41,782 bases of DNA, from contig JAILZQ010000007.1 of assembly GCA_023512415.1 (NCBI GenBank), forward strand, positions 1 through 41,782. The letters are read 5' to 3'. Made by a program: the position numbers and the translations under genes. Source of the DNA: Geminicoccaceae bacterium (GTDB lineage Bacteria; Pseudomonadota; Alphaproteobacteria; Geminicoccales; Geminicoccaceae). The notes under the pieces were generated by a model. That model was not told the origin of the DNA. It made no database searches and saw only the letters and a list, made by a program, of their open reading frames with translations. Positions 32,111 to 41,095 of the stretch are shown one piece after another (within the stretch, counting starts at the first letter, position 1; each line of letters begins with the position of its first letter).

Positions 32111-33090
32111 GCCGAGCACGCATCCTCCCCGCCGAGCCGCGCGCCGTGGCCGAAGCGGCGGACGCGTTGCGCGCCGGCAGGCTCGTCGCCTTCCCGACGG
32201 AGACGGTCTACGGCCTCGGGGCGGACGCGACGAGCGATGCCGCGGTCGCCGCACTCTACGCCGCCAAGCGGCGGCCCGCGCACAACCCTTTGATCGTGCA
32301 CGTGGCGGGGCGAGCTTCCCTCGAGCCGCTCGCATCTCTGGATGCCAAGGCCGAGCGGCTCGCGGCACGTTTCTGGCCGGGACCGCTCACCCTCGTCCTA
32401 CCGCGGCGGCCCGCTGCGCCGATCTCGGCGCTCGCCACGGCCGGGCTCGCGACGGTGGCAGCGCGGGTACCCGCCCACCCGGTGGCGCTGTCACTCCTGG
32501 AGGCGGCGCGCCTGCCCGTCGTCGCACCCTCGGCCAACCGATCGGGTCGGGTGAGTCCGACGAGTGCCGAGGACGTCGCGCTCGAGCTCGCGGAGGCGAT
32601 CGATTTGATCCTCGATGGCGGTCCCTGCCCGATCGGGGTCGAGAGCACGGTGGTGGACCTGAGCGAGCCGGATCGACCCGTCCTCCTGCGGCCGGGTGGA
32701 GTGCCGCGCGCGGTGCTGGAGGAAATTCTGGGACCGCTCGCCGAACGTCCCGGTGGCGAGGCGCAGCCGCGCGCGCCCGGGCGGCTCGCGAGCCATTATG
32801 CACCGAGCCTCCCGCTTCGCCTCGACGCCCTCGAGGTCGAGCCGGACGAGGCCTTGCTGGCCTTCGGGTCTTGCGTCCCGCCCGGTGCACTCGCGACGTT
32901 CAACCTGAGCCCGCGCGGCGACACGGCGGAGGCTGCCCGCCGGCTCTACGCCCTCCTGCGCGCCGCCGACCGGAGCGGCGCGCGGCGGATCGCCGTCGTG
33001 CCGATCCCGGCCGGGGGGCTGGGCGAGGCGATCCGCGACCGGCTGCGCCGTGCTGCTGCGCCCCGCCCCGACGACGAGCGCTCCGGCTGA
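32107..33090 (+). CDS. sua5: L-threonylcarbamoyladenylate synthase (Sua5 type)
   Basis: 327 residues. It makes threonylcarbamoyl-AMP from threonine, bicarbonate and ATP for the t6A37 modification of ANN-decoding tRNAs. The YrdC domain (about 10-195) has the motifs PTETVYGLGADA, KRRPAHNPLIVHV and SANRSGRVSPT. About 130 further residues form a Sua5 C-terminal domain, which makes it the long type rather than TsaC/YrdC alone. The ATG overlaps the purD stop, so the two are translated together. It ends two bases before the convergent transporter gene. Confidence 0.93.
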   Translation: MSRARILPAEPRAVAEAADALRAGRLVAFPTETVYGLGADATSDAAVAALYAAKRRPAHNPLIVHVAGRASLEPLASLDAKAERLAARFWPGPLTLVLPRRPAAPISALATAGLATVAARVPAHPVALSLLEAARLPVVAPSANRSGRVSPTSAEDVALELAEAIDLILDGGPCPIGVESTVVDLSEPDRPVLLRPGGVPRAVLEEILGPLAERPGGEAQPRAPGRLASHYAPSLPLRLDALEVEPDEALLAFGSCVPPGALATFNLSPRGDTAEAARRLYALLRAADRSGARRIAVVPIPAGGLGEAIRDRLRRAAAPRPDDERSG

Positions 33091-33092
33091 GG

Positions 33093-34016
33093 TCAGGCGG
33101 GGCGTGCGGACCGCAGGCCGGTCACCGTCGCGAGCATGCCGGCCGTGACCAGAGCGAGGCCCGAGATCGCCTCGAGGGTCAACGGCTCGCCCAGGATCGG
33201 CACGGCGAGGAGGGCGCCGAGCCCGGGAACGAGGGCCGTCAGCATGGTGGTGGGTCCGGGACCGAGAGCCGCTACGCAGCGGGTGTAGGCCACGAAAGCC
33301 ACGAGAAAGGCCAGCAGGCCGTGGTAGATGCCGTGAAAGGCCAACTCGGCCCAAGGCGTGGCGGCGATCCCTTTCGGGAGGAAGAGCAGCCAGACCGGCA
33401 GGTAAACGAGCCCGGCCCCGATGCCGACGACACCCGCCGCGGCGAGCGGTGCCACCTTCCAGGCGCGCGCTGCGATCGTGAAGATCGCCCAGGACAGGGA
33501 TGCGGCCGCGAACAAGAGGTCGCCGCGCCAAGACCCCGCCGGCGCCTCGTCGAGCCCCGAGGCGAGTGCTGCGATGCCGGCGAGGATGAGAGCGAGGCTC
33601 ACCAGGCGTCGACCGCGCAGGGGCTCGCCCAGGACGAAGCGCGCCAAGAGCGCGGTCCAGAGGGGCAGGGTGCTCGTCATCATGATCGAGGCGTGCGCCG
33701 CCGGTGCGAAGGCGAAGCCCCAATAGGCGAGCAGCGGGAAGCCGAGCCCGGCGGTCGCTGTCACGACCGCGGCTTGGTACGGACGCAGACCGGCGAGCCC
33801 GAACCGCCAGGCGATCGGCGCCGCGGCGACGAACGCCACGCTCATGCGCAGGCCCGCGATGTCGGTCGGCAGGAGCGGGCCGACGGCCCCGGCCCGCGAG
33901 ACGAGCAAAAAGGCGGTCCAGATCGCGACCACCACACCCCCCGCGGCGAGCCCGACGGCGAGGTCGCGCGGCGCGATCCGGACGGCCCCGGTGGTGGCGC
34001 TCGAGGCGGTCTTCAT
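33093..34016 (-). CDS. EamA/DMT-family transporter
   Basis: 307 residues with ten predicted membrane helices arranged as two EamA repeats (about 15-145 and 160-300). The first repeat ends with PLWTALLARFVLGEPLRGRR and the second with LVPGLGALLAVPILGEPLTLEA, the usual GE(P) marks of the drug/metabolite transporter superfamily. Such proteins export amino acids, nucleosides or other metabolites; the substrate cannot be read from sequence. It follows phaC on the same strand but is separated from it by a hairpin terminator. Confidence 0.9.
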   Translation of the reverse strand: MKTASSATTGAVRIAPRDLAVGLAAGGVVVAIWTAFLLVSRAGAVGPLLPTDIAGLRMSVAFVAAAPIAWRFGLAGLRPYQAAVVTATAGLGFPLLAYWGFAFAPAAHASIMMTSTLPLWTALLARFVLGEPLRGRRLVSLALILAGIAALASGLDEAPAGSWRGDLLFAAASLSWAIFTIAARAWKVAPLAAAGVVGIGAGLVYLPVWLLFLPKGIAATPWAELAFHGIYHGLLAFLVAFVAYTRCVAALGPGPTTMLTALVPGLGALLAVPILGEPLTLEAISGLALVTAGMLATVTGLRSARPA

Positions 34017-34060
34017 GACGCGGCCGTCTGCCGGCCCGCGCCCGAACGAACAAGCCGGGA

Positions 34061-34085
34061 CCGACGCAGGGCCGCCCTGCGTCGG
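34061..34085 (-). terminator. Hairpin terminator after phaC
   Basis: CCGACGCAGGG (34061-34071) pairs perfectly with CCCTGCGTCGG (34075-34085) around a three-base loop, starting five bases after the phaC stop on the minus strand. The T-tract is poor on that strand (TCCCGGCTTG), so termination may be partial or factor-assisted. Confidence 0.55.
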
Positions 34086-34089
34086 GCTT

Positions 34090-35925
34090 TCAGGGCTGCA
34101 GCACGTAGCACCCCGGGGCCGGGAGCAGCGGCGGGTAGCCTTTCTCGGGGGCCCCCATGGGCGGCGGCGGCACCGGCGCGCCGCTCCGCTCGGCGAGCCA
34201 CGCCTGCCAAGCCGGCCACCAGGAGCCTTGCCGGACCGGGGCCTGGACGGCCCAGAGATCGGGCGGTGTGTACGGCTCGTCGGCAGCCATGGTCATGATG
34301 CGGTGGCGGCGGTCGGTTCGCGTGGGCGGGCTCGCGATGCCGGCGTTGTGGCCGCCGCTCGTGAGCACGAAGGTGACCTCGGTATCGGTCAACAGGCGGA
34401 TCTTGTAGACCGATTGCCAGGGCGCGATGTGGTCGGTTTCGGTGCCGACCGCGAAGATCGGGCAACGGATGTCGGTGAGGGCCACCGGCCGTCCCTCGAC
34501 GGCGTAGCGGCCGCGGCTCAATCGGTTGTCGAGGAAGAGATCGCGCAGATATTGGCTGTGCATCCGGGCCGGCATGCGCGTGCCGTCGGCGTTCCAGGCC
34601 ATGAGATCGGTCATCGGCTCGCGCTCGCCCAAGAGATACTGGCGGACCATGCGCGACCAGATCAGATCGGCCGAGCGCAGCATCTGGAACGCGCCCGCCA
34701 TTTGGCTGGTGTCGAGATATCCCTGATCCCACATCATGTCCTCGAGATAGGCGAGCTCGTTCTCGTCGATGAACAGCATGAGCTCGCCGGCTTCCGAGAA
34801 GTCGGTCTGGGCGGCCAAGAGCGTCATACTGGCGATCCGGTCGTCGCCGTCGCGAGCGAGCTTGGCGACCGCGATCGCCAACAGCGTGCCGCCCAAGCAG
34901 TAGCCGCAGGCGTGCACCCTCCGCTGGCCGGTGACCGCGCCGATGACCTCGAGCGCCTTTTCGACGCCCAGGCGGCGGTAATCGTCGAGGCTGGTCTCGC
35001 GATCTTTGGCCTCGGGGTTCTTCCACGATATGCAGAAGACTGTGTGGCCTTGGTCGACGAGATATTTGACGAGCGAATTTTCCGGCCTGAGGTCGAGCAC
35101 GTAGTATTTCATGATCCACGCCGGCACGATCAGGATCGGCTCGGGTCGGACGCGGTCGGTCGAGGGCGCATACTGGATGAGCTCCATGAGCTCGTTGCGG
35201 TGGATCACTTGGCCGGGCGTGATCGCCAAGTTCTCGCCGACCCGCCAAGCTTCGCTCCCGACCGGCGGCTGGCCGGCGATGCGCCGCTCGAAGTCTTCGA
35301 CCAGATAGGTGAGGCCCCGAACCAGGTTCTGCCCCTGCTCGGCGATGGTCCGTTCGATAACCTCCGGGTTCGTCCAGGGAAAGTTCGAAGGGGCCAGCGT
35401 GTCGAGGAGCTGCCGTCGCATGAACGCCATCTGGCGCGTGTGCTGGCGGGTCGGGCCGCGCAGGGCATGCGTTGCGGTGTCCCACCAGTTCTGGACGGCC
35501 AGAAAGCTCTCGGCCATGACGTTGAAAGGGAAGGTTCGCCACTGTGGCGCCGCGAACCGTCGGTCGTGATTGCCCGACAGCGCGAACGGCTCGCCGTCCC
35601 GGCCCGTCGCTGCGCGGAGCGCGTAGAGGCCGAGGCGGAACGCGTCGACCGCCGCCTTTTGGGCGAGCGACAGCTGAAGGCCCGGAGCATTGAGGAAATG
35701 GGCCCACCAGTCCATCCGCGCGGCCTGGACGGCAGCCGGGGAGATGCTGGCCGTCAGTCGGGCCTGGAACGCGTGCAACAAACGGTCGAAATTGTCCAAA
35801 CGGTGGACGAACTCCTCGCCGCGATCCCGGGGCACGGGCGGCGTCGCGCGATTCGCCTCGGCCTTACGCGGCTCCCCCTCCGTGGCACGGGGCGCGTCGT
35901 CGAGACGGCGTGCGGGCGCGGCCAT
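34090..35925 (-). CDS. phaC: Class I poly(3-hydroxyalkanoate) synthase
   Basis: 611 residues from the ATG at 35925 (AGGACGAGG upstream). It polymerises 3-hydroxyacyl-CoA into storage polyester on granules. The lipase-like box GYCLGG (341-346) carries nucleophile C343; the other catalytic residues are D498 (ETDHIAPW) and H526 (GGHNAGI). The N-terminal domain (about 60-230) has the usual tryptophan-rich stretch NWWDTATHALRG. The length fits class I, which needs no PhaE/PhaR partner. No phaA, phaB or phasin is nearby. The divergent neighbour is a 29-residue membrane peptide gene. Confidence 0.95.
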   Translation of the reverse strand: MAAPARRLDDAPRATEGEPRKAEANRATPPVPRDRGEEFVHRLDNFDRLLHAFQARLTASISPAAVQAARMDWWAHFLNAPGLQLSLAQKAAVDAFRLGLYALRAATGRDGEPFALSGNHDRRFAAPQWRTFPFNVMAESFLAVQNWWDTATHALRGPTRQHTRQMAFMRRQLLDTLAPSNFPWTNPEVIERTIAEQGQNLVRGLTYLVEDFERRIAGQPPVGSEAWRVGENLAITPGQVIHRNELMELIQYAPSTDRVRPEPILIVPAWIMKYYVLDLRPENSLVKYLVDQGHTVFCISWKNPEAKDRETSLDDYRRLGVEKALEVIGAVTGQRRVHACGYCLGGTLLAIAVAKLARDGDDRIASMTLLAAQTDFSEAGELMLFIDENELAYLEDMMWDQGYLDTSQMAGAFQMLRSADLIWSRMVRQYLLGEREPMTDLMAWNADGTRMPARMHSQYLRDLFLDNRLSRGRYAVEGRPVALTDIRCPIFAVGTETDHIAPWQSVYKIRLLTDTEVTFVLTSGGHNAGIASPPTRTDRRHRIMTMAADEPYTPPDLWAVQAPVRQGSWWPAWQAWLAERSGAPVPPPPMGAPEKGYPPLLPAPGCYVLQP

Positions 35926-36067
35926 GGTCCTCGTCCTCCCGAAGGTCCTCCCTGCAGATATGCGCTGCCTCTGTGACCACCAAGGAACAGGGAAGGTCAC
36001 GAGGTCGCAGACCGCTGGCCGCGCGCCGGCGGAGAGTATAAGGGCGAGGTGCTGGGGAGACTCGCCG

Positions 36068-36157
36068 ATGAAGCTCTACGATGTCGGGATCGTGATCGTG
36101 GTCGCAGCCCTTGCCGCCGTGGTGGCCATGCTCGTCGCGAGTCAGATGGTCCGGTGA
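36068..36157 (+). CDS. 29-residue single-helix membrane microprotein
   Basis: The short frame from the ATG at 36068 encodes MKLYDVGIVIVVAALAAVVA followed by MLVASQMVR. That is a six-residue polar start, one membrane helix of about twenty residues and a short positively charged tail. A GGGGAGA site lies seven bases upstream, and a TATAAG (36037-36042) could be a -10 element. Good ribosome site, clean hydrophobic helix and a gap otherwise free of genes support it. No family is recognised. It diverges from phaC. Sequence 35926-36067 holds no other gene. Confidence 0.6.
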   Translation: MKLYDVGIVIVVAALAAVVAMLVASQMVR

Positions 36158-36242
36158 CCGGACCGGGACCGACCTGCGGCCACGCCGTCGCGACGCGAGC
36201 GCCCATGGCGATCGCTCGGCCGGCCTGCACCGATAGTCGGCG

Positions 36243-37454
36243 ATGATCGCGGTCGAGCTTCTCACCGCGGCCGCGTCGCTGCGCGGGCTGGTGGACGCTT
36301 GGCTTCTCCTCGCGAGCGCCGCCCTCGAGCCCAACCCGTTCTTCCATCCGGGCTTTTTCTTGCCGCTCGTGGAAGAGCTCGGCTGGCCGACGGGCGCGGC
36401 TGTCATCGTCGCCCGCGAACGCGACGGCACGCTTCTCGCCCTGCTGCCGGTGGTGGCCGGGCGGGGCGGTCCCGGCCGGATCGTTCCCGTTCTTCGAAGT
36501 GCTTACAACCCGACACCGGTCCACGGCCTGCTCGCAACCCCGCTCCTCGATCGCGCGAGGGCGCCCGAGGCGGTGGACGCGATCCTCGATGCACTGGATC
36601 GGCGCATCCTGCCCGGAGTCTTGCTCGAACTGGTCGGCCACGCCATCGACGGGCCGTTCGGCCGCCTTTTGGAGGCTCGACTCGCCGAACGGGGCCAACC
36701 GTCGCTCGTCCTTCCGGGCTTGAGCCGACCCCTCCTTCGCCCGAGGGGGTCGGGCGCGGCCTATCTGGACGTGGCTCTCGGCGGGCGGCACCGACGCGAG
36801 CTCGCTCGCCAACGTCGCCACCTCGAACGTCAGGGTGCGTTGCGGCTCGTGGCCAACGGCCCGGGCGAGCCGGTCGGCCTCTGGAGCGAGCGCTTCCTGG
36901 CGCTCGAGGCGGCAGGCTGGAAGGGCAACGCCGGAACGGCGCTCGCCAACGATCCTCGCGACCGCCGGTTCTTCGAGCGCGCATGCCGGGAGCTCGCGCC
37001 CCACGGCGCGCTCTCGTTCGTCGCCCTGGAGCTCGATGGGCGTCCGATCGCCATGGCCTGCCTGCTGCGCGAGGCGGCGTCCGGCGGCGGCGCCTTCGTG
37101 TTCAAGATCGCCTACGACGAGACCTTCCGCCGGCAGAGTCCGGGAATGCAGCTCCTCCTCGAGCAGCTTCGCGAGATCCACGAGCCCCCCTCGCCGATCG
37201 GTTGGGTCGATTCCTGCGCGTCGCCCCGCGACACGCTCTATTCCCAACTCTGGCTCGACCGTCGGCATCTCGGGCACCTGCTCGTGGGACCGCGCTCGTT
37301 CGCTGGCCGGGTGCTCGTCATGGCCGCGCGCGGGGTCGATCGCCTGCGGCGGCGTGCGCGTCGACGCCCCGACCTCGATCCCACGGCCTCGAGCGGCCCC
37401 GTCCGAAGCGGAAGAGGGAAGACGTCGCCGGCGCTCCCGCCGCAAGCGCACTGA
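36243..37454 (+). CDS. GNAT/CelD-like acyltransferase, first of two tandem paralogues
   Basis: A 403-residue soluble protein resembling the CelD/BcsL and FemAB-like GNAT group. The N-terminal part contains ALEPNPFFHPGFFLPLVEELGW and the C-terminal acetyltransferase half contains LERFLALEAAGWKGN-like and FVFKIAYDETFRRQSPGMQLL segments. The group transfers acyl groups to polysaccharides, lipids or amino acids; the substrate is unknown. The last 45 residues are arginine-rich and unlike the paralogue. The next gene encodes a clear relative (shared ALEPNPF, GWKG, FVFKI, DSC and LGH motifs), so the pair arose by duplication. Confidence 0.75.
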   Translation: MIAVELLTAAASLRGLVDAWLLLASAALEPNPFFHPGFFLPLVEELGWPTGAAVIVARERDGTLLALLPVVAGRGGPGRIVPVLRSAYNPTPVHGLLATPLLDRARAPEAVDAILDALDRRILPGVLLELVGHAIDGPFGRLLEARLAERGQPSLVLPGLSRPLLRPRGSGAAYLDVALGGRHRRELARQRRHLERQGALRLVANGPGEPVGLWSERFLALEAAGWKGNAGTALANDPRDRRFFERACRELAPHGALSFVALELDGRPIAMACLLREAASGGGAFVFKIAYDETFRRQSPGMQLLLEQLREIHEPPSPIGWVDSCASPRDTLYSQLWLDRRHLGHLLVGPRSFAGRVLVMAARGVDRLRRRARRRPDLDPTASSGPVRSGRGKTSPALPPQAH

Positions 37455-37462
37455 CCGGATCG

Positions 37463-37491
37463 CCTCGACCGTCACGCGAACCCATTATAAA
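37463..37491 (+). promoter_or_regulatory. Possible promoter between the GNAT paralogues
   Basis: TATAAA (37486-37491) sits in an AT-rich island that stands out in this GC-rich sequence. A weak CTCGAC (37464-37469) lies 16 bases upstream. It would drive the second paralogue and perhaps the ROK and MATE genes. Confidence 0.35.
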
Positions 37492-37552
37492 TTAGCCGGG
37501 GCGGCGAATCGGGTTCGGCTCCGGTCGACGTTTCGGCTTGTCGGGAGCGAGT

Positions 37553-38737
37553 GTGCCCCCTCTCGGTTCGGTACATGTGCGGGTCCTGGAGGCGATCGAG
37601 GAGCTCCACGCCCTACGCCCGCAGTGGATCGACCTCGCGCAACGCGCCCTCGAGCCGAACCCCTTCTACGAGGAGAGCTTTCTTCTCCCCCTCTTGGAGC
37701 ACCGAGGCTGGATCCCGGGCCTGCGCGTCGCGATCCTCGAGCAAGGCGAGCGCCTCGTCGGCCTGCTGCCGCTCGTTCGACGTCGACCGACACCGACCGA
37801 TCCGATCGCACGGCAGCGCGCAGCGTTCGCACCGGATCAGCCCTACGGATTTCTCGGCACACCGCTGCTCGACAGCCGACGGGCGCGGGGAGCACTGGAC
37901 GCGCTGCTGGACGCGCTCGACGACGGGGCGCTCGGCGGCAGCCTGCTCGAGCTCGTGGGCTACGGGGCCGATGGCCCTTTTTCGCAACTCTTGACCGAGG
38001 CTCTCGCCGTCCGCCGCCAACCGTCGCTCGAGCTGGACAGCTGGCGCCGCGGTTCGTTCAGGTTGCGACCGTGCTTCGAAACCTACCTCCGGGACTGCCT
38101 GGAACCGCGCCGGATCCGCGAGCTGCGGCGGCAGCGGCGCCGGCTTCAAGGATCGGGTGCGCTCGGTTTCGAGCGGGCCGTTTGCGACGCATCGGTGCGC
38201 CGGCTGTGCGAGCAGTTCCTGCTCGTCGAGCGGGCGGGCTGGAAGGGCCGGCTCGGCACGGCGATCGGCTCGCGTCCGGAGGATGCGGAATTTTTCCGTG
38301 CCATGTGTGTCGGGCGAGCCCGGGAGGGCACGCTGTTGTTCGAGGCGCTGGCGCTCGACGGGCAGCCCATCGCGCTCAGCGTCGCCCTGCTGGCCAGCGG
38401 CGATCCGAGCGCCGGGTTCGTGTTCAAGATCACCCACGACGAGAAGGCCAGAGCTTTCGGCCCCGGGGTGTTGCTGGAGTACACCCAGTTCGAGGGGTAC
38501 CATGCCGAGCGAGGCCCGGTCCGCTGGATGGATTCCTGCACGGGGCGAGGACGCGAGCACCTCGATCGGCTGTGGGCCGACCGACGCGTGCTGGGCCACT
38601 GCCTGATCGCGCCGCGCAGTCTCCCCGGTGCCGCGATCGTCTCCGCGCTCCGTGCCGCGCGCGAGCTGCGCCGGATCGCGCGCCGAGCGGCCGGACCGGC
38701 TTCCTCTTCGCTTGCGAGGTCCCGCGGCCGCGCGTAG
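37553..38737 (+). CDS. GNAT/CelD-like acyltransferase, second tandem paralogue
   Basis: 394 residues from a GTG at 37553, with GGGAG about six bases upstream; a TTG at 37538 is also in frame but has no ribosome site. It aligns along its whole length with the preceding protein: ALEPNPFYEESFLLPLLEHRGW near residue 32, ERAGWKGRLGTA in the middle and FVFKITHDEKARAFGPG, MDSC and LGHCLIAPRS toward the end. Divergence between the copies is considerable, so the duplication is not recent and their substrates may differ. The function is otherwise unassigned. Confidence 0.75.
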   Translation: MPPLGSVHVRVLEAIEELHALRPQWIDLAQRALEPNPFYEESFLLPLLEHRGWIPGLRVAILEQGERLVGLLPLVRRRPTPTDPIARQRAAFAPDQPYGFLGTPLLDSRRARGALDALLDALDDGALGGSLLELVGYGADGPFSQLLTEALAVRRQPSLELDSWRRGSFRLRPCFETYLRDCLEPRRIRELRRQRRRLQGSGALGFERAVCDASVRRLCEQFLLVERAGWKGRLGTAIGSRPEDAEFFRAMCVGRAREGTLLFEALALDGQPIALSVALLASGDPSAGFVFKITHDEKARAFGPGVLLEYTQFEGYHAERGPVRWMDSCTGRGREHLDRLWADRRVLGHCLIAPRSLPGAAIVSALRAARELRRIARRAAGPASSSLARSRGRA

Positions 38738-38772
38738 AGGGCGCGGGGCGCGCGACGGACGGAGCCGGGGCC

Positions 38773-39438
38773 TTGCGCATCCTGATCGTCGATGTCGGCG
38801 GCACCAACATCAAGCTCCGCCTCGGGGACGGCGAAGAGGTCCGGCGCGTCCCCTCCGGACCGGATCTGCGACCCGGTACGATGGTCGAGCGGGTCCGAGC
38901 CGCCGCCGCCGATTGGACGTTCGATCACGTGAGCATCGGCGTGCCGGGTCCCGTCAAAGACGGGCGGCTGATCGACGAACCCGTGAACCTGGGCGGTGGC
39001 TGGGTCGATTTCGACCTCGCGCACGCGTTCGGCGCACCGACCCGGGTCGTGAACGATGCCGCGATGCAGGCCTTGGGATCCTGGGAAAGCGGCAAGATGT
39101 TGTTCTTGGGGCTCGGCACCGGTCTCGGCTCGGCCCTCGTCGTCGACGGCCTCGTCCTCTCGCTCGAGCTCGCGCACCTGCCCTACCGCCGCAAGCGGAC
39201 GTTCGAGGATTGGCTCGGCACCCGCGGCCTCGAGCGGCTCGGCAAGAAGCGCTGGCGCGCCGCGGTCGCCGACGTCGTGGCCAAGCTCAAGGCCGCGATG
39301 GTCTGCGACGAAGTCGTGTTGGGTGGCGGCAACGTCCGCAAACTCGACACCCTCCCTCCGGGTTGTCGGCGTGGCGACAATGCGCGGGCCTTCCTGGGCG
39401 GCGTACGCTTGTGGGACCCCGCCTGGCGGGTGATTTGA
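38773..39438 (+). CDS. ROK-family protein, polyphosphate-glucokinase-like
   Basis: 221 residues from a TTG at 38773 with GGAG eight bases upstream. The ASKHA phosphate motif DVGGTNIKL is at residues 7-15, VVNDAAMQALG carries the catalytic aspartate, and LGLGTGLGSALVVDG is the second phosphate loop. It lacks the zinc-binding cysteine motif of classical ROK repressors and has no DNA-binding domain. Short members of this type include polyphosphate/ATP glucokinases, but substrate choice cannot be read here. The stop overlaps the MATE gene start (TTGA). Confidence 0.8.
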   Translation: MRILIVDVGGTNIKLRLGDGEEVRRVPSGPDLRPGTMVERVRAAAADWTFDHVSIGVPGPVKDGRLIDEPVNLGGGWVDFDLAHAFGAPTRVVNDAAMQALGSWESGKMLFLGLGTGLGSALVVDGLVLSLELAHLPYRRKRTFEDWLGTRGLERLGKKRWRAAVADVVAKLKAAMVCDEVVLGGGNVRKLDTLPPGCRRGDNARAFLGGVRLWDPAWRVI

Positions 39439-40850
39439 CCCGGCCGGATCGGACCGGGCTCCCGATCACGAGCGGCCCGATCCCGCTCCTGGTACGCCGC
39501 ATCGCGCTGCCGAGTGCGACCGCGATGGCGGCGCAAACCGTCTTCAACCTGACCAACAGCTACTGGGCCGGGACGTGGTCCACGGAGGCTCTCGCGGCCC
39601 TGGCGACGGCCTTCCCGGTCTTTTTCACGATCATCGCCGCGACTTTCGGCTTTTCCCAAGGAACGGCCGCGCTGGTCTCCCACGAACTCGGCGCCGGCCG
39701 GCCCGAGGAAGCCCGCCGTGTGTGGGCGCACGCGATCGGCCTCGCCCTGCTCGCCGGCCTCGTGATCGCCGGCGCCGGCGCGGCCGCGGCACCGGCCCTC
39801 TCGGCGCTGCTCGGCGCCCGCGGCGTGGTTCTCGACCTCACGCTCGTGTACCTCGTTCCGCTGCTGGCGTCGGCCCCCCTGTTCCTGCTCGCAGCCGTGG
39901 CCAATGCGGCCCTCACCGCGACCGCCGACACCCGGAGCCTACGCGACGCGGTCCTCACGACCACGGCCGCCAATGTCGGCCTCGTGCCGTTGCTGATGTA
40001 CGGGATCGGGGGCGTCCCGCCACTGGGCGTGACCGGGATCGCAGCCTCCCATGTCGTCGTGCAGATCGCCCAGTTCGCATGGCTCGCGGGTCGGGCCTCT
40101 CGTATCCCGTTCGTCGCGGGCCTCGACCGTGCCCTGCGCGAACCCGATCTCCGGCTCGCGGGCCGCGTGCTCGCTCAAGTCGTGCCGAACACGCTCACGC
40201 TGATGACGACCGGGGTGGGGCTCGCGATCGTGACCGGGTTCGTCGGACGATACGGACCCGCGGCTGTGGCAGCTTACGGTGTGGCGCTGCGGATCGAACA
40301 ACTGGTTTTGTTGCCGGCGCTCGGTCTCAATGCCGCGACCGTGGCGCTCGTCGGCCAGAATCTGGGGGCCGGCCGCCTCGATCGGGTTCGTCGCGCTGCG
40401 GCGACGACACTGGGCAGCGGCGTCGCCGTGATGGTCTTGGGCGCTCTTCTCGTCTTCCTTTCACGCGAACCCCTCCTCGCCCTCTTCAGCGACGACCGAG
40501 CGGTGTTGTCGCTCGGCGCCCTCTACCTGGAGTTCGCCGTGCTGGCGTTTCCGGCTTATGCGGTCGTCGTTCTCGGGGCGGGTGTCCTCCAGGGATTGCG
40601 ACGGCCCGTGCCCGCGCTCTTGGTCGGCATCGGCCGTCACCTCGTCGCACCGCCGCTCGTCTTGTGGTTCTTCGATGTCGGCCTGGGCCTCGGCTTCGCA
40701 GGGATCGCCCTCGCCGTTCCCACGGTCGCTTGGGCCGGTGCGGCGGCGAGTGGGATCCTGGTCGTCAGGTTGTTGCCGCGCACGGCGGATCAGGCTGCGG
40801 CCCGTCGACCCTCGCGGCGGACCCGTTCGGCCTCGGGATGGGAAGCGTGA
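39435..40850 (+). CDS. MATE-family multidrug/metabolite exporter
   Basis: 471 residues with twelve predicted helices in two related halves (about 15-225 and 240-455). The family features are the N-terminal PLLVRRIALPSATAMAAQTVFNL and the equivalent second-half segment VPNTLTLMTTGVGLAIVTGFV, plus LVGQNLGAGR after helix seven. MATE proteins export cationic compounds using H+ or Na+. The TTG start overlaps the ROK gene stop, so the two are coupled. Its last 61 bases overlap the convergent zinc-finger gene. Confidence 0.92.
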   Translation: MTRPDRTGLPITSGPIPLLVRRIALPSATAMAAQTVFNLTNSYWAGTWSTEALAALATAFPVFFTIIAATFGFSQGTAALVSHELGAGRPEEARRVWAHAIGLALLAGLVIAGAGAAAAPALSALLGARGVVLDLTLVYLVPLLASAPLFLLAAVANAALTATADTRSLRDAVLTTTAANVGLVPLLMYGIGGVPPLGVTGIAASHVVVQIAQFAWLAGRASRIPFVAGLDRALREPDLRLAGRVLAQVVPNTLTLMTTGVGLAIVTGFVGRYGPAAVAAYGVALRIEQLVLLPALGLNAATVALVGQNLGAGRLDRVRRAAATTLGSGVAVMVLGALLVFLSREPLLALFSDDRAVLSLGALYLEFAVLAFPAYAVVVLGAGVLQGLRRPVPALLVGIGRHLVAPPLVLWFFDVGLGLGFAGIALAVPTVAWAGAAASGILVVRLLPRTADQAAARRPSRRTRSASGWEA

Positions 40851-41011
40851 ACGAACCGGCGGCCGCAATATTTGCAGACGGCGGTGCCCGCCGGCGCCAA
40901 GGTGATGTATTCGACCGGGTGACCGAGCAACCCATTGCCGTCGCAACGAACGGCCCATGCCCGGGTGATCACGATTTCCCGATCGTTCACGAAGTAGGTC
41001 TCGTCGGCCAT
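40790..41011 (-). CDS. CHCC zinc-finger domain protein
   Basis: 73 residues from the ATG at 41011 with GGAGA upstream. The zinc ligands are a cysteine and histidine in CDGNGLLGHPVEYITL and two cysteines in CKYCGRRF, the zf-CHCC pattern shared with the NDUFS6/complex I accessory subunit. Such small proteins are widespread in alphaproteobacteria; their role there is not firmly known. The frame is open upstream to 41131 without family similarity. Confidence 0.88.
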   Translation of the reverse strand: MADETYFVNDREIVITRAWAVRCDGNGLLGHPVEYITLAPAGTAVCKYCGRRFVHASHPEAERVRREGRRAAA

Positions 41012-41095
41012 GCGGGCGTCTCCGCGTTCGCACCCCGCTCGCTGCCAGTCGCGGGCGCTCCGCGCAAGGGGCGCAGCGGCAACGTTCCTGGGCTC

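Noticed and set aside
35973-36000. GTGACC...GGTCAC inverted repeat as a Crp-type operator
   Set aside because: The half-sites are 16 bases apart, not the six of a Crp site, and the match is only six bases.
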